DNA of 64,000 nt from JAPPLG01 sp965199935 (GTDB lineage: Bacteria; Bdellovibrionota; Bdellovibrionia; Bdellovibrionales; UBA1609), in contig CBDATD010000001.1 of NCBI GenBank assembly GCA_965199935.1, forward strand, positions 927,575-991,574, read 5' to 3'. Under the pieces are notes generated by a model, which had not been told where the DNA came from, did no database searches, and saw only the letters and a program-made list of their open reading frames with translations. The position numbers and the translations under genes were made by a program. Shown here in pieces: positions 1 through 7,353 of the stretch. Position 1 is the first letter of the stretch, and every line of letters begins with the position of its first letter.

Positions 1-183
1 GAGCTTTCTTCGGATGATTATCCGTACCTTGTGGAGTATATGAGATCTGTCTTGGAGGTGCTTCCCACCTATAAATCGGAAGCAATGACGGAGGTGGAAT
101 GGAAGGGTAAATGTATTTCCATTCGATACACTCCTTATGGGCAAATGTCTTTTTTTGCAGAAAAACATGAGATGAAGAATCTT

Positions 184-1452
184 ATGTTGACTTCTCCTAG
201 AATTACGAAAATTCACGGCAGAGAGCTTTTAGACAGCAGGGGGTTTCCGGCCTTAGAGGTGGAGGTGTGGAGTTCCAGCGGCGGCTCGGCCAGGGCGATG
301 GTTCCTTCAGGAGCTTCGACAGGGCGTTTTGAGGCTTTAGAGCTGAGAGACCATGATAAAAAAAGATTTCATGGGAAGGGGCTGCTTAAAGCTTGTGAAA
401 ATGTTCTGGAGCTTTCTCAAAAACTTCGCGGTGTTTATTTAGACTCCCTGGAAGACATAGACCAGAAATTGATTGAGTTGGACGGCACAGAAAATAAAAG
501 AAAATGGGGAGCCAATGTTATTCTAGGTATATCTTTGGCTTGTTTACAGCTGTTGGCCCAAATGCAAAAGAAAAGTGTTTATTCTTTTTTTAAAAGCGGG
601 GTGAGCCGACTGCCTATTCCTTTAATCAACGTTTTAAACGGAGGCTCTCATGCGGACAATAATTTGGATGTGCAGGAGTTTATGCTGGTTCCTCATGGTT
701 TTTCTTCTTTTCGTGAGGCGATAAGGGCCGGTTCTGAAATTTTTCACACTTTAAAAAAAGATCTGCAAAATAAAAATTACAGTACGTCTGTGGGAGATGA
801 GGGGGGTGCGGCTCCTTCATTAAAATCCAATGAGGAGGCTTTAGAGCTTTTAGTTTCGGCAATAGAAAAGGCCGGGTATCAGCCGGGCCGGCAGGTGTCT
901 TTGGCTTTGGATGCGGCGGCCAGCTCCATTTATAAAAATGGTTTGTATTTGTGGGAAGGCGGCAAAATCAATGCTGATGATTTAATTGAAATTTACGACG
1001 GATGGATCAACAAATATCCCCTGGTGAGTATTGAAGACGGCTTGGAGGAAGAGCAGTGGGAGGATTGGAAGAAATGGAGCAGGCTTCACAGTAAAAAAAT
1101 TCAGATCGTTGGAGACGATCTCTTCGTGACTAACTCTAAGAGATTGAAAAAGGGTATTGAAAATAAAATTGCGAATGCGCTTCTGGTAAAAGTCAATCAA
1201 ATTGGGACGGTGACAGAAGCCCATGAGGCTGTGAGGCTGGCGCATCAATCAGGGTATCAAACAGTGCTTTCTCATCGAAGCGGCGAGACAGAAGATTCCG
1301 TGATTGCAGATTTGTCTATAGCTTTTGAATGCCAGCAGATTAAAACAGGCGGAGTCAGCCGCGGGGAGAGAACGGCAAAGTACAATCGTCTTCTTCGCAT
1401 AGAGGAAGAGCTTGGCGGCAAAGCCAAATACCATCAGTGGCTCAAGGGCTGA
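184..1452 (+). CDS. eno: Enolase (phosphopyruvate hydratase)
   Basis: Glycolytic enzyme that interconverts 2-phosphoglycerate and phosphoenolpyruvate in the cytosol. From the chosen ATG the protein is 422 aa, normal for the family. It begins with ITKIHGRELLDSRG and contains SGASTGRFEALELRD, the metal/substrate segment SHADNNLDVQEFM, GDEGG, GDDLFVTN, KVNQIGTVTEA, SHRSGETED and KTGGVSRGERTAKYN, so all usual blocks are present. The reading frame stays open to the left edge of the window: about 60 further in-frame codons do not look like enolase and may be an upstream gene fused or abutting in frame. No strong ribosome binding site precedes this ATG or the one at 172, so the start is uncertain. 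The product call is secure. Confidence 0.93.
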   Translation: MLTSPRITKIHGRELLDSRGFPALEVEVWSSSGGSARAMVPSGASTGRFEALELRDHDKKRFHGKGLLKACENVLELSQKLRGVYLDSLEDIDQKLIELDGTENKRKWGANVILGISLACLQLLAQMQKKSVYSFFKSGVSRLPIPLINVLNGGSHADNNLDVQEFMLVPHGFSSFREAIRAGSEIFHTLKKDLQNKNYSTSVGDEGGAAPSLKSNEEALELLVSAIEKAGYQPGRQVSLALDAAASSIYKNGLYLWEGGKINADDLIEIYDGWINKYPLVSIEDGLEEEQWEDWKKWSRLHSKKIQIVGDDLFVTNSKRLKKGIENKIANALLVKVNQIGTVTEAHEAVRLAHQSGYQTVLSHRSGETEDSVIADLSIAFECQQIKTGGVSRGERTAKYNRLLRIEEELGGKAKYHQWLKG

Positions 1453-1470
1453 CTCCACCCTTTTTTTGCT

Positions 1471-1493
1471 CCCGTGAAAGCGGGAATCCAGTT
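1471..1493. repeat. Dispersed palindromic element, copy 1
   Basis: A short hairpin of the form CCCG-N2-AAAGCGGGAATCCAGTT follows eno. The same 23-base core recurs at 4137-4159 just before the CRISPR array, and a degenerate inverted version lies at 62610-62626. It resembles the small REP-like palindromes scattered between genes in many proteobacterial genomes. It may double as a transcription stop for eno, but no clean U-tract follows the stem. Confidence 0.5.
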
Positions 1494-1512
1494 CGCATAA
1501 ATGATTTGTTAA

Positions 1513-2124
1513 TTATTTTTTAGATTTGAAAAAGATTTCTGCAAACTTTCTTTTTCGGTCATTGATTTTCACTCCTGTTTGTTTGATTTTTTCCAAAGCT
1601 GTATCCGGAGATTTGTAATAGTCAGCTATCCTTTTTAAGATGTCTCTTCCGCTGGTTTTATTATTTTCAATTCGGTAAATGGAGGCAAAAGAGACGTCAA
1701 AAAGAGCGGCAAAATCTCTAATGGAGAGTTTTAAGTCTTTACGAAATTTTTTCAAATCTTTTTTTGAAAAATTTTGATCTTCATATACAGGAGTAAAAAT
1801 AAAGGAAGAGGGGCCTCTTTGACCAATTGTAGAAAGCAGGATGAGGGGATTTTTTTCAGAGGGTGCAATGTCAAAGTATTGGCAGTACTCTTTGTAGGCA
1901 GGGTTTCTTTTAGAGGGGATGCGGTCTTCAAAAGAGGGAAACAATACTGTAGAAATATGTCTTTTTTTTGTAAGGGGGATATCAGGTCCTAAAGCAATGG
2001 GATTTTTGCAGTGTCTATAAGCCTCGTCATATTCAAAAATAAATTTTTTATTTTTTTGTGTCAGCCGGCCCGCGTATTGCCTTGTTTGTCTTTTTTCTAG
2101 ATAGACATTGACGGCTTTAATCAT
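1513..2124 (-). CDS. HipS-like domain fused to a HipB-like HTH (antitoxin/regulator of HipT)
   Basis: Probable antitoxin and repressor of the neighbouring HipA-family kinase. The first ~95 residues match the N-terminal subdomain of HipA (HipS in three-gene HipBST systems): VYLEKRQ, AGRLTQ, FIFEYDEAY, PIALGPDIPL and LFPSFEDRIPSKRNP. The C-terminal ~60 residues form a Xre/HipB-type helix-turn-helix (LKLSIRDFAALFDVSFASI, YRIENNKTSGRD). The start chosen is the ATG at 2124, preceded by GAGG on the minus strand, so it overlaps the upstream kinase gene by 8 bases and is probably translationally coupled. HipB and HipS are usually separate or ordered B-S-T; here HipS leads, the HTH trails, and the kinase gene comes first. 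The family call is good; function is inferred. Confidence 0.78.
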   Translation of the reverse strand: MIKAVNVYLEKRQTRQYAGRLTQKNKKFIFEYDEAYRHCKNPIALGPDIPLTKKRHISTVLFPSFEDRIPSKRNPAYKEYCQYFDIAPSEKNPLILLSTIGQRGPSSFIFTPVYEDQNFSKKDLKKFRKDLKLSIRDFAALFDVSFASIYRIENNKTSGRDILKRIADYYKSPDTALEKIKQTGVKINDRKRKFAEIFFKSKK

Positions 2125-3055
2125 TTTGAAAATCCTCAAATCTATGATCTAAAAATTGAATAAAAGATTTTTTTCTTTTTTCTGATATTTCAGAAATTTT
2201 GACTTCTTCTATGATTGCTGGAAAGATGTCTTTCAAATTTTTAACGAAGAGTGTGCAAATATTTTCAAATCCTAATTTCTTAAATTCTTTAAGGTAATCT
2301 TTGGCCTTTGGTTCTTTTGAATCAGAGGTTTGAATGCATCCTCCGATGCTAAAGTGGGCGCCGAGAAGCGGCTCTGCAACACCTCCGATGTAAGAGGGAT
2401 TGTCGTACATGGGGGCCAGTTTTCTACTTTTTCCTGTGTTTATGATTCCTAAATTTCTGCCGTGTCGGTCATTGTTTCCAATCAGTGCATCAAAAAGGCA
2501 AATTTCAATAAACTTTTTTGTTTCAGTTAATGCTGAAGTTGTTTCAGATATTACATTGATTAAGTTTTTACAGTTGTAGTTTTCATACCTCTTTGGAAGA
2601 AATTTATAAATATGATTTAATGTTCCGGTGATGTTTTGCATAAAATTTTTTGTGATAAAAGTCATTACGCCCTTTTTGGTATTTTTTATTTCTTTTTCGT
2701 GAAGTTCTCCCTTAAATTTAATCAGATAATAATCAGGGACGTTTATTTTCAATAAGGAGGCGATCTGATTACAAGTGTACTCCATCATGGGCATATCTGG
2801 AAAATCTGTTTGTTGAACTTTTAAAATATATTTTACATCTCCTAATTGAGCTGAATATTTTAAATACTGTCCGTGATAAAAAGTGTCTGTTGTTTTTTTA
2901 ATATCCGGCAGGCTTTTGGCAGAATCTTGTTTTTTCGGGTTGAGGCGGCTGAACTCAAGAGTGTCAGGCAGATCAAACCAATTTTTGTAACAAGCTGTAT
3001 GCAGTCCATAAACATCTTCTTTTTTTATGGTTTGCCTGCATTTTAAACATTTCAT
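2117..3055 (-). CDS. HipA-family serine/threonine kinase (HipT-like toxin)
   Basis: Toxin-type kinase that in characterised relatives phosphorylates aminoacyl-tRNA synthetases (GltX for HipA, TrpS for HipT). The 312-aa protein lacks the HipA N-subdomain, which is supplied by the next gene. It has a Cys/His cluster at the N-terminus (CxxC at residues 3-6, H19, C22), a catalytic loop GNNDRHGRNLGI with Asp196 as probable catalytic base, and the metal-binding MYDN around residue 218. First gene of a two-gene unit with a perfect palindrome upstream (3086-3103), as expected for autorepression by the HTH partner. Target protein unknown. Confidence 0.82.
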   Translation of the reverse strand: MKCLKCRQTIKKEDVYGLHTACYKNWFDLPDTLEFSRLNPKKQDSAKSLPDIKKTTDTFYHGQYLKYSAQLGDVKYILKVQQTDFPDMPMMEYTCNQIASLLKINVPDYYLIKFKGELHEKEIKNTKKGVMTFITKNFMQNITGTLNHIYKFLPKRYENYNCKNLINVISETTSALTETKKFIEICLFDALIGNNDRHGRNLGIINTGKSRKLAPMYDNPSYIGGVAEPLLGAHFSIGGCIQTSDSKEPKAKDYLKEFKKLGFENICTLFVKNLKDIFPAIIEEVKISEISEKRKKSFIQFLDHRFEDFQND

Positions 3056-3085
3056 AATGTATTCAATATACTACAATTATATTTA

Positions 3086-3103
3086 TATGCAATAGATTGC
3101 ATA
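3086..3103. promoter_or_regulatory. Palindromic operator candidate for the hipT / HipS-HTH unit
   Basis: TATGCAAT-AG-ATTGCATA is a perfect 8-2-8 inverted repeat 31-48 bases upstream of the HipT-like kinase start. HipB-type repressors bind palindromes in their own promoters. The position and symmetry fit such an operator; binding is inferred. Confidence 0.5.
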
Positions 3104-3332
3104 AAATATTCACCATTTTTCAAAGTACGAGATACAGAGGTTTCGGCTGGCCCTCATCACCTCGTTTCTGCAAAAATGGACCATTTTTGGACGTGTGTGA
3201 CCAAAAATGATCACTTTTTCTCTGAAAAACTCATTTTTAACTGCTTTTGGGTGTCCGTCTATTTGCAGTGAGTATTCAATGGCCTTTGAAAAACAAAGGA
3301 TGTTTAGATAAAATATGAGAGGAGGTTTTTAT

Positions 3333-4007
3333 ATGTCCACACAACAAAGAATATCTTCATCTGAGCGGGAAGTTGCTGAGCTTTGGAAGCTTTTTAGAGA
3401 GACGGACCAGCGGATGAAAGAGACAGACCGGCGGATGAAAGAGACGGATCGGCGGATGAAAGAGACGGACCGGCGGATGAAAGAGACGGACCGGCAGATG
3501 AAAGAGACGGATCGGCAGATGAAAGAGACGGATCGCAAGATTAACAAGATCAGCGGTGATTTTGATAGAAAATGGGGGAGGCTTGTGGAGTCTTTAGCGG
3601 CTGGCAATTTAGTTAAGTTATTGAATGAGAGAAATATAGATGTAGAAGAAACTGGTGAAAGAACAAAGGGGGCTAGAAATGCTAAGGACAAATACGGCAA
3701 TATTTATGAAGGCCGCTGTGAAATTGATATTGTTGCCAGAAATGGTGAAGAGCTTGTGGCGGTAGAAGTCAAGACCACTTTGAATGCAAAGGATGTGGAT
3801 GAGTTTTTATACAAACTGGATAATTTTACTTGTTTTTTTCCGGGTCAAAAGGACAAGAAAATTTATGGAGCTATGGCTTATTTGACAGTCTATCAAAATG
3901 CAGATGTCTATGCTCGAAAGAAGGGTTTGTTCACGATAAAGGCGGCAGGGGACAGTGCTTATATTACCAATCCAAAAGATTTCAGACCAAAAATTTTTCC
4001 TCTTTAA
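3333..4007 (+). CDS. Heptad-repeat protein with PD-(D/E)XK nuclease-like C-terminus
   Basis: 224-aa protein. Start chosen at the ATG preceded by GAGGAGG (3318-3325). An N-terminal helix (~residues 8-75) is built of seven ETDRRMK-type heptads and predicts a long coiled coil. The C-terminal ~150 residues contain CEIDIVARNGEELVAVEVK, i.e. D...E-x-K of a PD-(D/E)XK fold, typical of the DUF3782-like family often found in multiple genomic copies. No partner is obvious: it stands alone between the Hip unit and the CRISPR array, on the opposite strand to both. DNA or RNA substrate unknown; the catalytic role is inferred from the motif only. Confidence 0.7.
   Translation: MSTQQRISSSEREVAELWKLFRETDQRMKETDRRMKETDRRMKETDRRMKETDRQMKETDRQMKETDRKINKISGDFDRKWGRLVESLAAGNLVKLLNERNIDVEETGERTKGARNAKDKYGNIYEGRCEIDIVARNGEELVAVEVKTTLNAKDVDEFLYKLDNFTCFFPGQKDKKIYGAMAYLTVYQNADVYARKKGLFTIKAAGDSAYITNPKDFRPKIFPL
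3399..3545 (+). repeat. Seven tandem 21-bp repeats coding for ETDRRMK heptads
   Basis: In-frame 21-bp units of the type GAGACGGACCGGCGGATGAAA occur seven times with one to four substitutions each. They encode the heptad coiled coil of the surrounding gene. Near-identity at DNA level implies recent expansion, and copy number can be expected to differ between strains. Confidence 0.85.
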
Positions 4008-4136
4008 ATCACACACTGCTTGTCTTCTCTACACACGTGTCTTTCCCGCACATAAGAAGGAATCCAGTCGTTCAAATCCACCATTTCTCTAAGTACGAGA
4101 CTTGGTGATTCCTCTTGTCAGCTTCACCTCCTCGCT

Positions 4137-4159
4137 CCCGCAAAAGCGGGAATCCAGTT
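4137..4159. repeat. Dispersed palindromic element, copy 2
   Basis: Same core as 1471-1493 (CCCG-N2-AAAGCGGGAATCCAGTT). It lies between the nuclease-like gene and the leader-distal end of the CRISPR array. Together with 4008-4228, which contains no gene, it forms the boundary of the CRISPR locus. Confidence 0.5.
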
Positions 4160-4228
4160 CATGTATATCCTTCACTCACGCGAATAAAAGACTTGATGAT
4201 TTCTCTTACAGGATCACCGCTGGACGAA

Positions 4229-5402
4229 ATCTACAATAGTAGAAATTTAAACGTCCCTCCAAACTCATAAATAAAGTCAGCATAACGCTCCAATCTACAA
4301 TAGTAGAAATTTAAACGTCCCTCCAAACTCATAAATAAAGTCAGCATAACGCTCCAATCTACAATAGTAGAAATTTAAACGTCCCTCCAAACGGCAAAAG
4401 ATTGATGTTGGCAGTGACATTATCTACAATAGTAGAAATTTAAACGTCCCTCCAAACCTTGCCACAACTAAAGGCTTTTTCCTATATCTACAATAGTAGA
4501 AATTTAAACGTCCCTCCAAACCATTAAACTCCCTGATTCCTGCTCCAATCTACAATAGTAGAAATTTAAACGTCCCTCCAAACATGTGATTATCGTCTGT
4601 AGTAAATTGATATCTACAATAGTAGAAATTTAAACGTCCCTCCAAACAAAACGCAAAAAAGGTGAAGAAGAGTTATCTACAATAGTAGAAATTTAAACGT
4701 CCCTCCAAACTCAGAATAAGGAGAACGAACTTTGTCCATCTACAATAGTAGAAATTTAAACGTCCCTCCAAACTCCAAAACCAGTTGCAGAGGCTATTTA
4801 TCTACAATAGTAGAAATTTAAACGTCCCTCCAAACAATGAAAATACCCGCAGAATTATTAGTATCTACAATAGTAGAAATTTAAACGTCCCTCCAAACGG
4901 TCTATAATCTGTCAATAATCTGTCAAATCTACAATAGTAGAAATTTAAACGTCCCTCCAAACGCTAGCATAACCATAGGAGGTTTGAGATATCTACAATA
5001 GTAGAAATTTAAACGTCCCTCCAAACCTGACATTCACGAGATAAAAGAGGATATATCTACAATAGTAGAAATTTAAACGTCCCTCCAAACGGAGACGACA
5101 TTGAAGTTGTATTTATATCTACAATAGTAGAAATTTAAACGTCCCTCCAAACTATCGGGCTATTCACAGCTTTGGGCCGTATCTACAATAGTAGAAATTT
5201 AAACGTCCCTCCAAACGAGGAAAACCATGAAGTTTTCGAGCTATCTACAATAGTAGAAATTTAAACGTCCCTCCAAACTGTTGTCGTAATCTACCCAGCG
5301 TGCAATCTACAATAGTAGAAATTTAAACGTCCCTCCAAACGTTGCGGTTAGGAAGTAATTGTAGCAATCTACAATAGTAGAAATTTAAACGTCCCTCCAA
5401 AC
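4229..5402 (-). CRISPR. Type V-A CRISPR array, 19 repeats and 18 spacers
   Basis: Nineteen identical 36-bp repeats separated by 18 spacers of 26-29 bp. Read on the minus strand each repeat starts GTTTGGAGGGACG and ends TTTAAATTTCTACTATTGTAGAT in overlapping blocks; the 3' half is the canonical Cas12a crRNA handle, a TCTAC/GTAGA stem with a TATT loop. Transcription is therefore on the minus strand, the same as the cas genes, with the leader at 5403-5526. The two leader-distal spacers (4265-4292 and 4329-4356) are identical. No degenerate terminal repeat is seen. The same repeat probably serves both Cas12a and the second effector. Spacer targets cannot be determined here. Confidence 0.99.
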
Positions 5403-5526
5403 CCTTAAACTGCCTATTTGAGCAGTTTTAAGAAAGATGACCAGGACAGGACTTAAAATATACGCTGTTTTGAAGGGACACATCTGCACATTCTAGCATA
5501 TACACTGAGGTTTGCAAGTATTATTT
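5403..5526 (-). promoter_or_regulatory. CRISPR leader with predicted promoter and repeat-proximal hairpin
   Basis: AT-rich 124-bp gap between the cas2 stop and the first repeat. On the minus strand it carries TTGCAA (5512-5517), a 16-bp spacer and an extended -10 TGCTAGAAT (TAGAAT at 5490-5495), a plausible pre-crRNA promoter. Directly next to the first repeat, at about 5404-5432, CTTAAACTGC and GCAGTTTTAAG form an inverted repeat with a single-base bulge. Such a structure at the integration end could guide Cas1-Cas2 or attenuate transcription. The promoter is predicted by eye. Confidence 0.55.
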
Positions 5527-5802
5527 TTAATTTATCACTATTAAATCTTTTTCTTCATTTTGAGCATAGCCATAGGAATATACCTTGCACTGCTTGCTCA
5601 TAAAGAATATTATAACGCTGTCTGTTTCTACAAATTCTTTAGAAAAAACACCTTCAATACCTGCAATAATATTGCTCAAAATTCGTTTGCTGTTTTTTAT
5701 TTTAAAAACTGAATACTGCAATCGGTATCCAAATTTTTCTAAAAATTTAGAAAATTTTGTACGCAATTTATCATTCGAAATATCGTAAGATACAACTAAC
5801 AT
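5527..5802 (-). CDS. cas2: CRISPR-associated protein Cas2
   Basis: Small 91-aa partner of Cas1 in the spacer-integration complex. It begins with the typical Cas2 beta-strand MLVVSYDISNDKLRTKFSKF, followed by FGYRLQYSVFKI. Length is normal. It is the last gene of the cas operon, overlapping the cas1 stop by 7 bases, and is followed by the leader and array. Its structural role in dimerising Cas1 is known from the family; nothing is unusual. Confidence 0.96.
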   Translation of the reverse strand: MLVVSYDISNDKLRTKFSKFLEKFGYRLQYSVFKIKNSKRILSNIIAGIEGVFSKEFVETDSVIIFFMSKQCKVYSYGYAQNEEKDLIVIN

Positions 5803-6785
5803 ACAGCCTTTTTCCGTTCTGGATCCAGATTAAAATAAGGATACTCTAATATAGATTTATCTCTGATAAAAGATCTGTAATAAGTTTGTATGTATTTGAA
5901 TATTTCATCCTTATTAAGAATAAGCTCCTCAATGAAAATCTTAAGATAAGGTAAACTTTTCTTTCCGAATAAATGGTATTGTTTATTGACAAGGGTGAAG
6001 TCCTCCTTTTTAATTTGTTTTAATTGGTATGCTTTTCTAATTCTATAATCCACCAAGGGGCGGAAAGGCTCCACCAGATCGCATATTAATGATTTTCTTT
6101 GATAAAAGTTTTTGTGATATACGCCTTGATAAATATCAAATCCGTACAAACCAGTCAGTCCTTCTATGAAATTAAACAATAAGGTGTAACCTATATCTTG
6201 CAAAGTGTTTGTAATGTCCATCTTCACCCTTGGGCGGCGTGCTTTCCACTCATAATTTTTAAATAGATTTTGAAAATAAATTTTGGAAGAGATGCCTTCT
6301 AATCCCAAAATTTCTTTTATTGTTAGATTTTCTCGTTCCAATTTGTTTTTATATTCTTCTAGGGAGTGTATATGGCTCTGTGATATAGCTTCTTTATTCC
6401 TAATCTTTTTTAAAAGGCAAATCTGATTGTGAATTTTATTGTGAACTAAATGCTTGGCGGCTTCAAGGGAATTATATTCATATTGTTTTCGTCTTAATAA
6501 GATATTTCCTTCCGCACAAGAGTTAAAACACGCATATGGTTTTAAATTATGGCTCATAAATAAGATGCTAAAGCCAAATTTTTTTGCTCTTTGAATTAAT
6601 CCTGTGGTAACTGTTAAATGTCCCACAACAAACAAGGAGAACAGTCTATAACAAGTGGACTGGTGTATAATTTCTTTGTCTTTATTGGTAATGATAATAT
6701 TATCATTTTTGAAACTTAGTCTGTTTCCATGGCTGAGTAAAGCTAAAATAATTTGCTTTTGTTTAAAATCGGGTGAACTTAGCAT
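5796..6785 (-). CDS. cas1: CRISPR-associated endonuclease/integrase Cas1
   Basis: Metal-dependent integrase that inserts prespacers into the array. The 329-aa protein carries the C-terminal helical domain with the expected triad: a Glu in ILGLEGISSKIYF, His in YQGVYHK and Asp in LICDLVEPFRPLVD. It overlaps cas4 upstream and cas2 downstream by 7 bases each, which suggests coupled translation. It belongs to the adaptation cassette cas4-cas1-cas2 typical of type V-A loci. A complete cassette and uniform repeats suggest an array able to acquire spacers. Confidence 0.97.
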   Translation of the reverse strand: MLSSPDFKQKQIILALLSHGNRLSFKNDNIIITNKDKEIIHQSTCYRLFSLFVVGHLTVTTGLIQRAKKFGFSILFMSHNLKPYACFNSCAEGNILLRRKQYEYNSLEAAKHLVHNKIHNQICLLKKIRNKEAISQSHIHSLEEYKNKLERENLTIKEILGLEGISSKIYFQNLFKNYEWKARRPRVKMDITNTLQDIGYTLLFNFIEGLTGLYGFDIYQGVYHKNFYQRKSLICDLVEPFRPLVDYRIRKAYQLKQIKKEDFTLVNKQYHLFGKKSLPYLKIFIEELILNKDEIFKYIQTYYRSFIRDKSILEYPYFNLDPERKKAVC

Positions 6786-7351
6786 ATAGACAGCCCGTAA
6801 TCACATAGATTTTTATAAATACATTGTTTACATTTTTCAACATTAGGGGAAAACTTTCTTTTGAGATCAAATTTTTGTATTTTGCGTATAAGAGAAGTAA
6901 ATTGCTTATTTACCTGAGGGTTGTCTTTTGGCAATGCAATTGAATATGCCTTATTGTCAATAAGGCTGTAGAGTTTAAGAGTGTTCACAGTATATCCCAT
7001 TTCTGTAAGACAATAATATTGGGCGTACAGTTGAAAAATGAAACCATCATATATTTTTTTAATTTTTCTTTTTCTTTCAATTAATTCACCAGTTTTCGTG
7101 TTCAAAGTATCTATTCTCCCACACAGAGAATATTTGTTTGAGTAAACAGGCAGTCCTTGTATTATGTGTTTGCTGGTTGAGTATTTCTTTCGATCTATGC
7201 TGGTATGAGCTGTTTTCCCTTCAATTTGAATATTTTCATGATACATACTGGTATCAAAGTTTTTATATATTTGGTGAAAATAAATAGATCTAGGACAAAA
7301 AATAAAATCATTTAAGAAGGAAATTTGAATGTATGGTTCCATTAGAAACAA
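6779..7351 (-). CDS. cas4: CRISPR-associated exonuclease Cas4
   Basis: RecB-like nuclease that trims prespacers and selects the PAM during adaptation. The 190-aa protein has a first Cys in FIFCPRSIYFHQ and a C-terminal cluster (CKQCIYKNLC) for the 4Fe-4S centre. Between them are the RecB-type residues IDTLNTKTGELIERKRK and the QxxxY motif FQLYAQYYCL. The start could be 7351 or the ATG three codons in (7342). It begins right after the cas12a stop and overlaps cas1. Confidence 0.93.
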   Translation of the reverse strand: MFLMEPYIQISFLNDFIFCPRSIYFHQIYKNFDTSMYHENIQIEGKTAHTSIDRKKYSTSKHIIQGLPVYSNKYSLCGRIDTLNTKTGELIERKRKIKKIYDGFIFQLYAQYYCLTEMGYTVNTLKLYSLIDNKAYSIALPKDNPQVNKQFTSLIRKIQKFDLKRKFSPNVEKCKQCIYKNLCDYGLSIC

Positions 7352-7353
7352 TC

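Noticed and set aside
3329..3700. Minus-strand ORF of repeated RSVSFI units opposite the heptad protein.
   Set aside because: Mirror frame of the repetitive coiled-coil coding sequence; no start signals.
4060..4085. GTTCAAATCC resembling a tRNA T-loop.
   Set aside because: No acceptor, D or anticodon arm can be drawn around it.
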